Below, piece by piece: positions 9,295 to 17,628 of a DNA stretch of 49,806 nucleotides. Both the position numbers and the translations under genes were made by a program. Source of the DNA: Rhodococcus ruber (lineage in GTDB: Bacteria > Actinomycetota > Actinomycetes > Mycobacteriales > Mycobacteriaceae); assembly GCF_027270735.1 (NCBI RefSeq), contig NZ_JAPWIJ010000019.1, positions 1 to 49,806 on the forward strand, given 5' to 3'. Within the stretch, counting starts at the first letter, position 1. Each line of letters opens with the position of its first letter. The notes under the pieces are model-generated. The model searched no databases, had not been told where the DNA came from, and saw only the letters and a list, made by a program, of their open reading frames with translations.

Positions 9295-10896
9295 CTAGAG
9301 CTGCTGGGCAAAGGTGGTCAGCTCGGCCAGCAGCTCGCCCGCTGTCACCCGCGCTCTCGCCAGGTCGTCTCGGCTGTCGACCGTCTCGATCACTTCGAGG
9401 TAGGCCTTGAGTTTGGGTTCGGTACCGGACGGCCGCACGATCACTCGTAGCCCCGGTCCGCTGATCTCGACTGCGTCGGTGCGCAACTCGTCGTCGCGCT
9501 CGGCGTAGTCCAGTACGGCGACAGCGCGGCCGGCCAATTCCGTCGGTGGTTCGCTACGCAACCTGCGCATCATGTTCCCGATCTCGGCGAGGTCCTCGAC
9601 CCGCCGCGACACCTGTGAACCCAGATGTACACCGAACTCGACCGCGAGGTCGTCGAGTACGTCGAGCAGGGTGCGGCGGTCCAGTTTCAGTCCGGCGGCC
9701 AGATCTGCGAGCACCACCGCCGCCGAGATACCGTCCTTGTCGCGCACCACATTGGGATCGACGCAGTGTCCGATTGCTTCCTCGTATGCGTACACGAGGC
9801 CGTCGCCGGCGCGGACCAGCCACTTGAAACCGGTCAGGGTGCGGGCATAGCGGGCACCACGCGCCGGAGCGAGCGCAGAGAGCAGCTGCGACGAGACGAT
9901 GGTGTTGGCCACCAACGGGTCGGCCGTCGAATCGCTCAGCACATAGTTCGCGAGCAGGGCTCCGGTCTCGTCCCCGGTCAGCATTCGCCACCCGTTCGAC
10001 CCTGGAACTCCGACCGCACAGCGATCGGCATCCGGGTCGAGGGCGATCGCGATATCGGCATCGATCTCGGCCGCCAGAGCGAGCACCGCATCGGCTGCGC
10101 CCGGCTCCTCGGGGTTGGGGAACGTGACGGTGGGGAACGCAGGATCGGGCTCGAATTGTTCCTCGACCACTCGGACGTCGCGGAACCCCGCTCCACGCAG
10201 CGCAGCGGTGGCCAGCTCGCCGCCGACGCCGTGCAGTGCCGTGAGGGCGATGCGAATATCTCGGCGCGTCGAACGAGGCAGTGCAACAACCGAATCGAGG
10301 TAGCGCGCGGCGATATCGGTACCGCTGGGTTCGACGATCGAACGGGGAACGTCGACCGCGTCGCCGGTGGCGGCGATCAGCGTCTCGATCTCCGCGTCAC
10401 TCGGCGGGATCAGTTGCGAGCCGCCGCGGAGGTACACCTTGTAACCGTTGTCCGCCGCGGGGTTGTGTGACGCGGTGATCTGCACGCCGAGTTCGGCGCC
10501 CAGGGCCCGTACCGCGAAGGCAACGACGGGAGTCGGGAGTGGTCGAGGCAGCAACACCACCGAAAAGCCCTGAGCGGACAAGGTTTCCGCCGCCGCGAAA
10601 GCGAACTGTTCGGAGCCGGTTCTGGCGTCGCGACCGACGACGACGGTCGACCCGCCGAGGCCCTTGTCGATCAACCAGGCTGCGATGCCGGCGGTGGTCT
10701 TCACCACCACCGCCACGTTCATGCCGTTCGGTCCCGCGCGTACCGGTCCTCGCAATCCCGCCGTGCCGAACGTCAGTGGGCCGCTGAACCGGTCGGCGAG
10801 TTCGGCATCGGACAGGCCGTGCAGTTCCTCGCGGGTAGCGGGGTCCGGATCGCCGGCGATCCAGCGCTGCACGCTTTCGGAGAGCTCCTCGGTCAC
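9295..10896 (-). CDS. pmmB: Phospho-sugar mutase (phosphomannomutase/phosphoglucomutase family)
   Basis: A 533-residue alpha-D-phosphohexomutase. The phosphoserine loop is TASHNPAADNGYKVY (Ser143), the magnesium site is DPDADR, the sugar-binding loop reads YEEAIG and the phosphate-binding C-terminal loop is RPSGTEPKLK, covering all four domains in order. It interconverts hexose- or pentose-1- and -6/5-phosphates. Its M. tuberculosis counterpart is named pmmB, but linkage to purine nucleoside phosphorylase suggests it may act as phosphopentomutase on ribose-1-phosphate; that is inference. ATG at 10896 overlaps the deoD stop by 4 nt, indicating coupling. Confidence 0.93.
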   Translation of the reverse strand: MTEELSESVQRWIAGDPDPATREELHGLSDAELADRFSGPLTFGTAGLRGPVRAGPNGMNVAVVVKTTAGIAAWLIDKGLGGSTVVVGRDARTGSEQFAFAAAETLSAQGFSVVLLPRPLPTPVVAFAVRALGAELGVQITASHNPAADNGYKVYLRGGSQLIPPSDAEIETLIAATGDAVDVPRSIVEPSGTDIAARYLDSVVALPRSTRRDIRIALTALHGVGGELATAALRGAGFRDVRVVEEQFEPDPAFPTVTFPNPEEPGAADAVLALAAEIDADIAIALDPDADRCAVGVPGSNGWRMLTGDETGALLANYVLSDSTADPLVANTIVSSQLLSALAPARGARYARTLTGFKWLVRAGDGLVYAYEEAIGHCVDPNVVRDKDGISAAVVLADLAAGLKLDRRTLLDVLDDLAVEFGVHLGSQVSRRVEDLAEIGNMMRRLRSEPPTELAGRAVAVLDYAERDDELRTDAVEISGPGLRVIVRPSGTEPKLKAYLEVIETVDSRDDLARARVTAGELLAELTTFAQQL

Positions 10897-11720
10897 AGTC
10901 GAGAGACCAACTGGTGCAGCAGGGCACCCATCCGAGCAGCGGAATCCTTACCGGCAGCGAGTACTTCGGTGTGGTTCAGGTGCTCGCCGGTCATTCCGGC
11001 CGCGAGGTTGGTGACCAGCGAGATGCCGAGGACTCGAGCGCCCTTCGCCCGCGCGGCGATCGTCTCGTGCACCGTCGACATACCTACGAGGTCTGCGCCG
11101 AGAGTGCGCAGCATCCGGATCTCGGCGGGCGTCTCGTAGTGGGGGCCGGGCAGACCCGCGTAGACGCCGTCTTCGAGCGACGGATCGATCTGGGCTGCAA
11201 GAGCGCGAAGTTCGGGCGAGTACGCGTCGACCAGATCGACGAACTCGGCACCGACGAGAGGCGAACGAGCCGTGAGGTTGAGGTGGTCGGAAATCAGGAC
11301 GGGCTGCCCGACGCTCATGCCATCGCGGATTCCGCCTGCGGCATTGGTCAGCACGACGGTCGTCGCGCCTGCGGCGATCGCGGTGCGCACGGGGTGCACG
11401 ACGCGTCGCAGGTCGTGACCTTCGTAGGCGTGGGTGCGGCCTTGCAGCAGCAGGGTGTGGGTACCGCCGACGTCCACCGAGGTGATGGTGCCGGAGTGCC
11501 CCGACGCCGACGGCGGCGCGAAACCGGGTAGGTCGGCCATTCGCACGGTCGCGGTGGGGGAGCCGAAGACATCGGCTGCTGCCTGCCAGCCGGAGCCGAG
11601 CACGATGGCCACGGAATGGGTGTCGACTCCGGTCGCCGCGGCGAGAGCGTCGGCGGCGGTGCGCGCGGCCCCCTCGGGATCGGTCACGGGGTCGGTCTCA
11701 TGTGCGTCGGTGGTTGCCAC
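10893..11720 (-). CDS. deoD: Purine nucleoside phosphorylase
   Basis: About 275 residues, a trimeric-type PNP that splits inosine or guanosine with phosphate to the free base and ribose-1-phosphate. Visible motifs are VLGSGW (phosphate), HAYEGHD, TNAAGG, GPHYETPAE and VGMSTVHE, with TNLAAG near the end. The gene can begin at TTG 11729 or GTG 11720. I prefer GTG because a TACTGT box overlaps the TTG, which would put it outside the transcript. Adenosine deaminase and the downstream mutase fit one purine-salvage chain: adenosine to inosine to hypoxanthine plus ribose-1-phosphate. Confidence 0.94.
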   Translation of the reverse strand: MATTDAHETDPVTDPEGAARTAADALAAATGVDTHSVAIVLGSGWQAAADVFGSPTATVRMADLPGFAPPSASGHSGTITSVDVGGTHTLLLQGRTHAYEGHDLRRVVHPVRTAIAAGATTVVLTNAAGGIRDGMSVGQPVLISDHLNLTARSPLVGAEFVDLVDAYSPELRALAAQIDPSLEDGVYAGLPGPHYETPAEIRMLRTLGADLVGMSTVHETIAARAKGARVLGISLVTNLAAGMTGEHLNHTEVLAAGKDSAARMGALLHQLVSRL

Positions 11721-11794
11721 GATGAACAACAGTAGGAGATCGACGCGACGGATGTGCGACCGATGGAGGTTGCCACCAGCAAGTTACCCCCGAG

Positions 11795-11800
11795 TAGTAT
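11795..11800 (+). promoter_or_regulatory. Leaderless -10 box of enoyl-CoA hydratase-like gene
   Basis: TAGTAT stands 7 nt before the ATG at 11808. Confidence 0.5.
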
Positions 11801-11807
11801 CCGCTGC

Positions 11808-12512
11808 ATGCCTTATCTCGAGCGCGACGGCGACGTCCACATCCTGTTCCTCGGTGCCCAGGACGGCGCGAACAATCCGGAGAATCGGTTCCACCCGGAC
11901 TGGATCGACGCCGTCCACGCGTTGCTCGACGAGGTCGAGGCGTCGACCGGTCCGGCGGCGCTGGTCACCACGTCGGCGGGCAAGTTCTACACCAACGGTC
12001 TCGACACCGATTGGCTCTTCGCCAACCTGGACAAGATCACCTGGTACCTCGACCGCGTTCACACGCTCTACACCCGGCTCCTGGCGTTTCCGATGGCCAC
12101 CGTCGCCGCGGTGCAGGGGCACGCGTTCGGGGCGGGCGCAATGTTCGCCACCTCGCACGATTTCCGCATCCAACGCGCCGATCGCGGTTTCTACTGCTTG
12201 CCCGAGGTCAACCTGAACATGCCGTTCACCGTGGGAATGTCCGCACTGATCAACTCCCGGTTACCCAAACAGACTGCCGTCGACGCCATGACGACCGGTC
12301 GCCGCTACGGCGGTGCCGACGCCGTAGCCGCGGGAATCGTCGAGTCGACGGCTCCCGAGGAATCGCTGGTCTCCGATGCGGTTGCCCGGGCCGCAGCACT
12401 GACCAGCACCCGCGGCGCGAACCTGGCGGGGATCAAGAGTCGCATTCACGTGGATCTGCTGGCCGCATTGAACACCGCGACCGACGACAGCAACTTCAGC
12501 TTCGGAAAGTAG
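11808..12512 (+). CDS. Enoyl-CoA hydratase/isomerase family protein
   Basis: A 234-residue crotonase-fold protein, shorter than typical hydratases (about 260). The first oxyanion-hole segment is TSAGKFYTNGLDTDW and the second GHAFGAGAMFATSHD; LPEVNLNMPF follows, with a Glu at the position used by enoyl-CoA isomerases. This pattern is closest to delta3,delta2-enoyl-CoA isomerases (ECI), which move double bonds during unsaturated fatty acid oxidation. The substrate is not determined. It is divergent from deoD with a short gap, and ATG 11808 is supported by a leaderless -10 box. It precedes the M20 pair but is separated from it by 72 nt. Confidence 0.9.
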   Translation: MPYLERDGDVHILFLGAQDGANNPENRFHPDWIDAVHALLDEVEASTGPAALVTTSAGKFYTNGLDTDWLFANLDKITWYLDRVHTLYTRLLAFPMATVAAVQGHAFGAGAMFATSHDFRIQRADRGFYCLPEVNLNMPFTVGMSALINSRLPKQTAVDAMTTGRRYGGADAVAAGIVESTAPEESLVSDAVARAAALTSTRGANLAGIKSRIHVDLLAALNTATDDSNFSFGK

Positions 12513-12584
12513 ACGCCCCGTCTCTTTGCGCAACTCGGCACAGCCGTTCCGACTCTCGGCCGCGCTAGTGACACACTGTCTCTC

Positions 12585-13787
12585 GTGATCGACGAATCGA
12601 ACAGCGCTGCGGTGGGCGAGGCGATGGACCGCGCCCTGGCCACCGCCACGGGTGAATTGGTGGCGCTCTCGCACTCGATTCACGCGGAACCGGAGCTGGC
12701 GTTCGAGGAACATCGCAGCGTCGCCAAGATTCTCGACACGCTCCGCGCCCACGATTTCGAGGTCGAGACGGCCGTCGCAGGAATGGACACCGCGTTCACC
12801 GCGTCGTTCGGCAGCGGCGATCTGGTGATCGGTATCTGTGCGGAGTACGACGCCCTGCCCGAGATCGGTCATGCGTGCGGGCACAACATCATTGCGGCGT
12901 CCGCGGTGGGGGCGGCGCTCGCGCTCGCTCCGGTCGCCGACGCTCTCGGCATCACCGTCCGAGTACTCGGCACACCGGCCGAGGAAACCGGCGGCGGCAA
13001 GGTGCTGATGCTCGAGCGCGGAGTGTTCGACGGCATCGGCGCGGCACTGATGGTCCATCCAGGACCCTTCGACATCGTCGGTGCGACATCACTGGCTCTG
13101 GCCGATGTCGCCGTGAAGTTCACCGGCCGCGCCGCGCACGCGTCGGCAGCTCCCGAATGGGGAATCAACGCAGGCGATGCGGTCACCATCAGCCAGGTGG
13201 CGCTCGGTCTGCTGCGTCAGCACCTGGCACCGGGGCAGCAGTTCCACGGCATCGTCAGCGACGGCGGGGCGGCACCGAACATCGTTCCCGGCCATGCCGA
13301 GTTGCTCTACTACCTGCGGGCGAACACCACGGAGTCGCTCGAGACTTTGACGACGAAGGCATTCGCGTGTTTCGAGGCCGGGGCACTCGCGACCGGGTGT
13401 ACTCACGAGATTCGTACGGTGTCACCGACATACGCTGCCTTGACGCCGGATTCGTGGCTGGTCGCGGCTTTTCGTCAGGAGATCGAAGCGTTGGGCCGAT
13501 CGCCGTTGGCTCCGGATTTGGAAGGATTTCGCCCGTTGGGCAGCACAGACATGGGAAACGTGACGAATGTTCTACCCGGTATTCATCCCGTCGTCGGACT
13601 CGACGCAGGCGGGGCGGTGACGCATCAGCCGGAGTTCGCCGCCGCGTGTGTCACCGAGTCCGCCGACCGAGCACTGTGTGACGGTGCCCTCGGTCTGGCC
13701 AGGACTGCCGCTCGTGCTGCGGTCGATCCCAGTACTCGCGCCCGTCTGCTCGACGGCGTGATCGCCCGCTCGGCGGCGCAGTCATGA
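12585..13787 (+). CDS. amiB1: M20-family amidohydrolase (AmiB1 type)
   Basis: A 400-residue zinc-dependent M20 amidohydrolase. Metal and catalytic motifs are EYDALPEIGHACGHN and PAEETGGGK, and the dimerisation/lid domain sits around residues 170-290. Such enzymes cleave N-acyl amino acids, p-aminobenzoyl-glutamate or similar amides; the substrate is unknown. GTG at 12585 is the start. The stop overlaps the next M20 gene by 4 nt. The tandem arrangement matches M. tuberculosis amiB1-amiA1, so the two products may work together or form a heteromer. Confidence 0.92.
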   Translation: MIDESNSAAVGEAMDRALATATGELVALSHSIHAEPELAFEEHRSVAKILDTLRAHDFEVETAVAGMDTAFTASFGSGDLVIGICAEYDALPEIGHACGHNIIAASAVGAALALAPVADALGITVRVLGTPAEETGGGKVLMLERGVFDGIGAALMVHPGPFDIVGATSLALADVAVKFTGRAAHASAAPEWGINAGDAVTISQVALGLLRQHLAPGQQFHGIVSDGGAAPNIVPGHAELLYYLRANTTESLETLTTKAFACFEAGALATGCTHEIRTVSPTYAALTPDSWLVAAFRQEIEALGRSPLAPDLEGFRPLGSTDMGNVTNVLPGIHPVVGLDAGGAVTHQPEFAAACVTESADRALCDGALGLARTAARAAVDPSTRARLLDGVIARSAAQS

Positions 13788-14947
13788 GTACCCGCGAAGA
13801 CGCGATCGATCGGTGGATCCAGTCGCACACAGCAGATCTGTCCTTGTGGCGGCGTCACATTCACGCCAACCCGGAACTCGCTCGACGCGAGTTCGGCACC
13901 ACCGCATTCGTGATCGAGCAACTCGAAGCAGCGGGTCTGTCGCCCAAGCCCCTCCCCGGGGGAACAGGGTTGATCTGCGACATCGGACCCGACGGGCCTC
14001 GTGTCGCGTTGCGGGCAGACATGGATGCCCTACCGCTGCAGGAGAACACCGGTGCGGTGTATTCGTCGACTGTGCCCGGGGTGTCGCACGCCTGCGGCCA
14101 CGACGCACACACCACGGTGCTGCTCGCGACGGGTCTGGCGCTGGCCTCCCTGCCGGACCTGCAGTACGGCGTGCGCCTGATCTTTCAGCCCGCCGAGGAG
14201 GTCATGCCGGGCGGTGCGCTCGACGCAGTGGCGGCGGGGGCGCTCGACGGCGTCACCAAGATCTTTGCGCTGCACTGTGATCCGCGGCTCGAGGTGGGGC
14301 AGGTCGGCGTGCGCCTCGGTGCGATCACCTCCGCCGCCGACACCGTCGAGCTCCGGCTGGACTCACCCGGCGGACACACATCTCGGCCGCACCTGACCAC
14401 CGATCTGATCTACGCATTGGGCACCGTCATCACCGGCCTGCCCGGAATGTTGAGCAGGCGAATCGATCCGCGGACCAGCACGGTCATGGTGTGGGGAGCG
14501 GTGGTCGCGGGCCAGGCCCCCAACGCCATACCGCAGACCGGCATGCTGACAGGGACCGTGCGCACCGGCGACCACGAGACCTGGGCGTTGCTCGAACCGT
14601 TGGTCCGCGAGATCGTCACCGGCTTGTTGGCACCCACCGGGGTGCAGTTCGAGTTGCACTACCGCCGCGGCGTCCCTCCCGTGGTCAACGATCCGGCGTC
14701 CACGCACACGTTCGAGAAGGCGATCGGCCGGGTCGGACCCGACGCGTTGGCCGATACTGCGCAGTCCGGCGGCGGCGAGGACTTCTCGTGGTACCTCGAA
14801 CGAGTGCCGGGGGCGATGGCTCGACTCGGTGTGTGGCCGGGCACCGGACCGCAACTCGACATTCATCAACCCACCTTCGATCTCGACGAGCGCGCATTGG
14901 CCGTGGGCGTGAAGGTGATGACCGGAATCGCACTGGATCCGAACTAG
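13784..14947 (+). CDS. amiA1: M20-family amidohydrolase (AmiA1 type)
   Basis: A 387-residue protein of the same family as the upstream gene but divergent in sequence. It has the IHANPEL N-terminus, LRADMDALPL, HACGHDAHT (metal and catalytic) and FQPAEEVMPGGA motifs typical of hippurate or N-acetyl-amino-acid hydrolases such as IAA-amino acid hydrolases. HACGHD retains the metal-binding Cys/His pair. ATG at 13784 lies within the stop of the preceding gene (ATGA), so translation is coupled. It is followed 13 nt later by the TrmO-like gene, extending the operon. Confidence 0.92.
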   Translation: MSTREDAIDRWIQSHTADLSLWRRHIHANPELARREFGTTAFVIEQLEAAGLSPKPLPGGTGLICDIGPDGPRVALRADMDALPLQENTGAVYSSTVPGVSHACGHDAHTTVLLATGLALASLPDLQYGVRLIFQPAEEVMPGGALDAVAAGALDGVTKIFALHCDPRLEVGQVGVRLGAITSAADTVELRLDSPGGHTSRPHLTTDLIYALGTVITGLPGMLSRRIDPRTSTVMVWGAVVAGQAPNAIPQTGMLTGTVRTGDHETWALLEPLVREIVTGLLAPTGVQFELHYRRGVPPVVNDPASTHTFEKAIGRVGPDALADTAQSGGGEDFSWYLERVPGAMARLGVWPGTGPQLDIHQPTFDLDERALAVGVKVMTGIALDPN

Positions 14948-14960
14948 AGACAGGGTCGAG

Positions 14961-15425
14961 ATGGATTTCGAATTGTCGCCGATCGGAATCGTCAGATCCG
15001 ACCGCGCCGAGGTAGTGGACGACAACTGGGGATCGGTCGAGTCCGTCATCGATCTCGACGAGAACGTGCTCGACGTCGACGCGACCCTCGGTCTCGCCGA
15101 GTTCTCCCACCTCGAAGTGGTCTACGGCTTCCACCTGTGCGATCCGGCCGCGACGACCACCGGCTCGCGCCATCCCCGCGGTGACACGACGCTTCCTCGG
15201 GTGGGAGTCCTGGCTCAACGGGTCAAGGACCGGCCCAACCATCTGGGAGTGTCGCGGTGCGAGATTGTCGACGTCGACGGACTGCGCATCCGAGTACGGG
15301 GTCTCGACGCGATCGACGGCTCACCGGTGTTCGACGTCAAACCGTTCCTGCAGTCCATGGTTCCGGAGCGTGCGGACGTGACCGAGCCGGCCTGGGTGGC
15401 GTCGGTGATGAAGAACTACTTCTGA
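14961..15425 (+). CDS. TrmO/TsaA-like tRNA methyltransferase (UPF0066)
   Basis: A 154-residue single-domain protein. The IGIVRSD start, the central RPNHLGVSRCEIVDVDG and RVRGLDAIDGSPVFDVKPF are the conserved beta-barrel motifs of the TrmO (YaeB/VirR) family. These enzymes use S-adenosylmethionine to N6-methylate t6A37 of tRNA-Thr. Only the family is certain: members without the extra C-terminal domain, like this one, may have other targets. It is probably the third gene of the amidohydrolase operon and converges on the cyclotransferase gene. Confidence 0.85.
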   Translation: MDFELSPIGIVRSDRAEVVDDNWGSVESVIDLDENVLDVDATLGLAEFSHLEVVYGFHLCDPAATTTGSRHPRGDTTLPRVGVLAQRVKDRPNHLGVSRCEIVDVDGLRIRVRGLDAIDGSPVFDVKPFLQSMVPERADVTEPAWVASVMKNYF

Positions 15426-15438
15426 TCTGTCTCTCGAG

Positions 15439-15903
15439 CTACGAGGTAGTACCGGGACCGACGTTGCGGCTGTTGCGGGTTCGCAGGTCTCGCACGTATT
15501 CGGCTGGGGCACCGGCAATTTCGGCCGCTTCCGCCATCACTCCGAGATAGCGAGCCGAGGGCAGTCCACCCTCGTAGGCGTCGAGCACGTACATCCATGC
15601 CAGTACCGGCTCACGGCCGGTCTCGATGCGCAGCCGGATCTTCCGGTGAATACCGAGTTCGGAGCCCTCCCAGCGATCCAGGCTCTCTTCGTCCTCCTCG
15701 GATACGTCGTAGAGCACGACGAAGACCTGCGAGTCGGGATCCTCCACGACCGTGGCCAGCGCGCCTTCCCAGCCGATGTCGCCGCCGCCGAAGGTCAACC
15801 GCCATCCGTGCAGCCATCCGGTTCCCGACAGGGGCGAGTGAGGGCATCGCTGCAACATCTGCTCCGGATGCATGTTCGATCCGTAGGCGGCATAAATTGG
15901 CAC
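15439..15903 (-). CDS. Gamma-glutamylcyclotransferase-like protein
   Basis: A 154-residue protein with the GGCT-fold glycine loop YAAYGSNMHPEQM at its N-terminus and VFVVLYDVSEEDEESLDRWE in the middle, which contains acidic residues near the catalytic position. The family makes 5-oxoproline from gamma-glutamyl peptides or amines. Glutathione is absent from most actinobacteria, so the substrate may differ. GTG at 15903 is chosen because a TAGGCT box lies 7 nt upstream; a longer frame would read through that promoter. The position between AmiA1 and LpdA, in opposite orientation to both, matches M. tuberculosis Rv3304. Confidence 0.85.
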   Translation of the reverse strand: MPIYAAYGSNMHPEQMLQRCPHSPLSGTGWLHGWRLTFGGGDIGWEGALATVVEDPDSQVFVVLYDVSEEDEESLDRWEGSELGIHRKIRLRIETGREPVLAWMYVLDAYEGGLPSARYLGVMAEAAEIAGAPAEYVRDLRTRNSRNVGPGTTS

Positions 15904-15910
15904 GTCGGCC

Positions 15911-15916
15911 AGCCTA
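15911..15916 (-). promoter_or_regulatory. Leaderless -10 box of cyclotransferase gene
   Basis: On the minus strand TAGGCT lies 7 nt before the GTG at 15903. Confidence 0.5.
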
Positions 15917-16085
15917 AACCGTATCGGTGCCGGTTGACGCGTCGTGGTCCTGTTTCGGTGAGTCGTCGCAGGTCCGGTCGCTTCCCGGGTGACCCAAGCC
16001 AGCCCTACCGACGCGCCGAGGCAGCCTCTGCAATACCGTTGAGGAGACAAGGCGAGAGAATTTCGAGCACGCGAGAAGAGGATCA

Positions 16086-17489
16086 ATGACCCGGATTGTG
16101 ATCATCGGTGGTGGTCCGGCAGGGTACGAAGCAGCATTGGTAGCCGCCCAGCACGGCGGACAGGTGACGCTCGTCGATTCCGACGGTATCGGTGGTGCCT
16201 GCGTTCTGTGGGACTGCGTGCCGTCGAAGACGTTCATCGCCTCGACCGGCATTCGCACCGAGATGCGTCGTGCCAGCGACCTGGGTATTTCGCTCGATCC
16301 GTCGCAGGCCGCCGTCGCGCTTCCGAAGATTCACGACCGAGTCAAGAGTCTCGCGCAGGCACAGTCGGCCGACATCGCGCACCGCGTCACCTCGGTCGGC
16401 GTCGAACTTCTGGCCGGTCGCGCCGAGATGATCGACACCCACGTCGGGATGGCCTCGCATCAGATCAAGGCCGTGCTGGCCGACGGTGAAGAGCGAATCC
16501 TGGACGCGGACGTCGTTCTCATCGCAACCGGTGCCCGCCCGCGCGTGGTGAAGGGTGCCGAGCCCGACGGCGAACGCATTCTCAACTGGCGTCAGCTCTA
16601 CGACCTCGAGGCCCTCCCCGAGCACCTGGTGGTCGTCGGATCCGGTGTGACCGGTGCCGAGTTCGTTTCGGCCTACACCGAGATGGGCGTCAAGGTCACC
16701 GCCGTCTCGAGTCGCGACCGCGTGCTTCCGCACGAGGACGAGGACGCCGCTCTGGTCCTCGAGGACGCGTTCAACGAGCGGGGTGTCACCCTCGTCAAGC
16801 ACGCGCGAGCCGATTCGGTCGTCCGCACCGACGACGGAGTTCTGGTCACGCTGTCGGACGGCCGCACCGTCGAGGGCAGCCACGCGCTCATGACCGTCGG
16901 ATCGGTTCCCAACACGTCCGGTCTCGGACTCGAGAAGGTCGGCATCGAACTCGACAAGGGTGGGTACCTGCGGGTGGACCGCGTATCTCGTACCGCGGTC
17001 GCCGGTATCTACGCAGCCGGTGACTGCACCGGCCTGCTGCCGCTGGCCTCGGTCGCCGCAATGCAGGGACGGATCGCGATGTACCACGCGCTGGGTCAGG
17101 CTGTCAGCCCGATCAAGCTCAAGACCGTGGCATCGGCGGTGTTCACGCGGCCCGAGATCGCGTCGGTGGGCGTCGCGCAGTCCAAGATCGACGCCGGTGA
17201 CGTACCGGCGCGCGTGGTGATGCTGCCACTGACCACAAATCCGCGAGCGAAGATGAGCGGGCTCAAGCGCGGTTTCGTCAAGATCTTCTGTCGCCCGGCC
17301 ACCGGCGTCGTCATCGGCGGCGTCGTGGTTGCGCCGAGTGCATCGGAGCTGATTCTGCCGATCGCGATGGCTGTGCAGAACAATCTGTCGGTGAACGACC
17401 TGGCGAACACGTTCTCGGTGTACCCGTCGTTGTCGGGATCGGTCATCGAGGCTGCGCGCCAGTTGATGGCGCACGACGATCTGGACTGA
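16086..17489 (+). CDS. lpdA: LpdA-type NAD(P)H quinone reductase/flavoprotein disulfide reductase
   Basis: A 467-residue FAD enzyme with an N-terminal GGGPAGYEAA dinucleotide motif, a central NAD(P) motif VVGSGVTGAEF, YAAGDCTG (FAD) and a C-terminal dimerisation domain. The active-site helix reads GGACVLWDCVPSKTF, so both redox cysteines (Cys39, Cys44) are present in CX4C form. The C-terminal His-Glu base pair of lipoamide dehydrogenases is missing: the segment is VYPSLSG. The M. tuberculosis orthologue Rv3303c acts as an NAD(P)H-quinone reductase and, as I recall, lacks one of these cysteines. Quinone or other electron acceptors therefore seem likelier than lipoamide. Confidence 0.92.
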   Translation: MTRIVIIGGGPAGYEAALVAAQHGGQVTLVDSDGIGGACVLWDCVPSKTFIASTGIRTEMRRASDLGISLDPSQAAVALPKIHDRVKSLAQAQSADIAHRVTSVGVELLAGRAEMIDTHVGMASHQIKAVLADGEERILDADVVLIATGARPRVVKGAEPDGERILNWRQLYDLEALPEHLVVVGSGVTGAEFVSAYTEMGVKVTAVSSRDRVLPHEDEDAALVLEDAFNERGVTLVKHARADSVVRTDDGVLVTLSDGRTVEGSHALMTVGSVPNTSGLGLEKVGIELDKGGYLRVDRVSRTAVAGIYAAGDCTGLLPLASVAAMQGRIAMYHALGQAVSPIKLKTVASAVFTRPEIASVGVAQSKIDAGDVPARVVMLPLTTNPRAKMSGLKRGFVKIFCRPATGVVIGGVVVAPSASELILPIAMAVQNNLSVNDLANTFSVYPSLSGSVIEAARQLMAHDDLD

Positions 17490-17504
17490 TCTCACAATGT
17501 GAGA
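17490..17504. promoter_or_regulatory. Perfect palindrome TCTCACA-A-TGTGAGA
   Basis: A 15-nt sequence starting at the base after the lpdA stop has two 7-bp arms around a central A. Size and symmetry suit a dimeric regulator such as a GntR-type protein acting on the aminotransferase at 17629. It could also be a weak transcript end, but the arms are short for that. Confidence 0.45.
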
Positions 17505-17540
17505 ATTGCGTTTCATATTTCGGTAGCACGTGAGACAGTC

Positions 17541-17570
17541 GAGAGAGCGGACACACCCGTCCGCTCTCTC
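17541..17570. terminator. 12-bp perfect hairpin between lpdA and aminotransferase
   Basis: GAGAGAGCGGAC, a 6-nt loop ACACCC and the exact complement GTCCGCTCTCTC form a GC-rich stem. No T-run follows. It may end lpdA transcription in a factor-assisted way, or act in the 5' leader of the aminotransferase, whose ATG is 58 nt downstream. Confidence 0.5.
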
Positions 17571-17628
17571 CTCGACTCAGCGGATCCGCGGGCCGTTCCC
17601 TCGTTCCTGCTGCCCCGGAGTCTCTTTC

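Noticed and set aside
16083..17516. 477-residue minus-strand frame opposite LpdA
   Set aside because: Exactly antisense to a well-supported gene and dominated by Arg/His/Asp, so a shadow.
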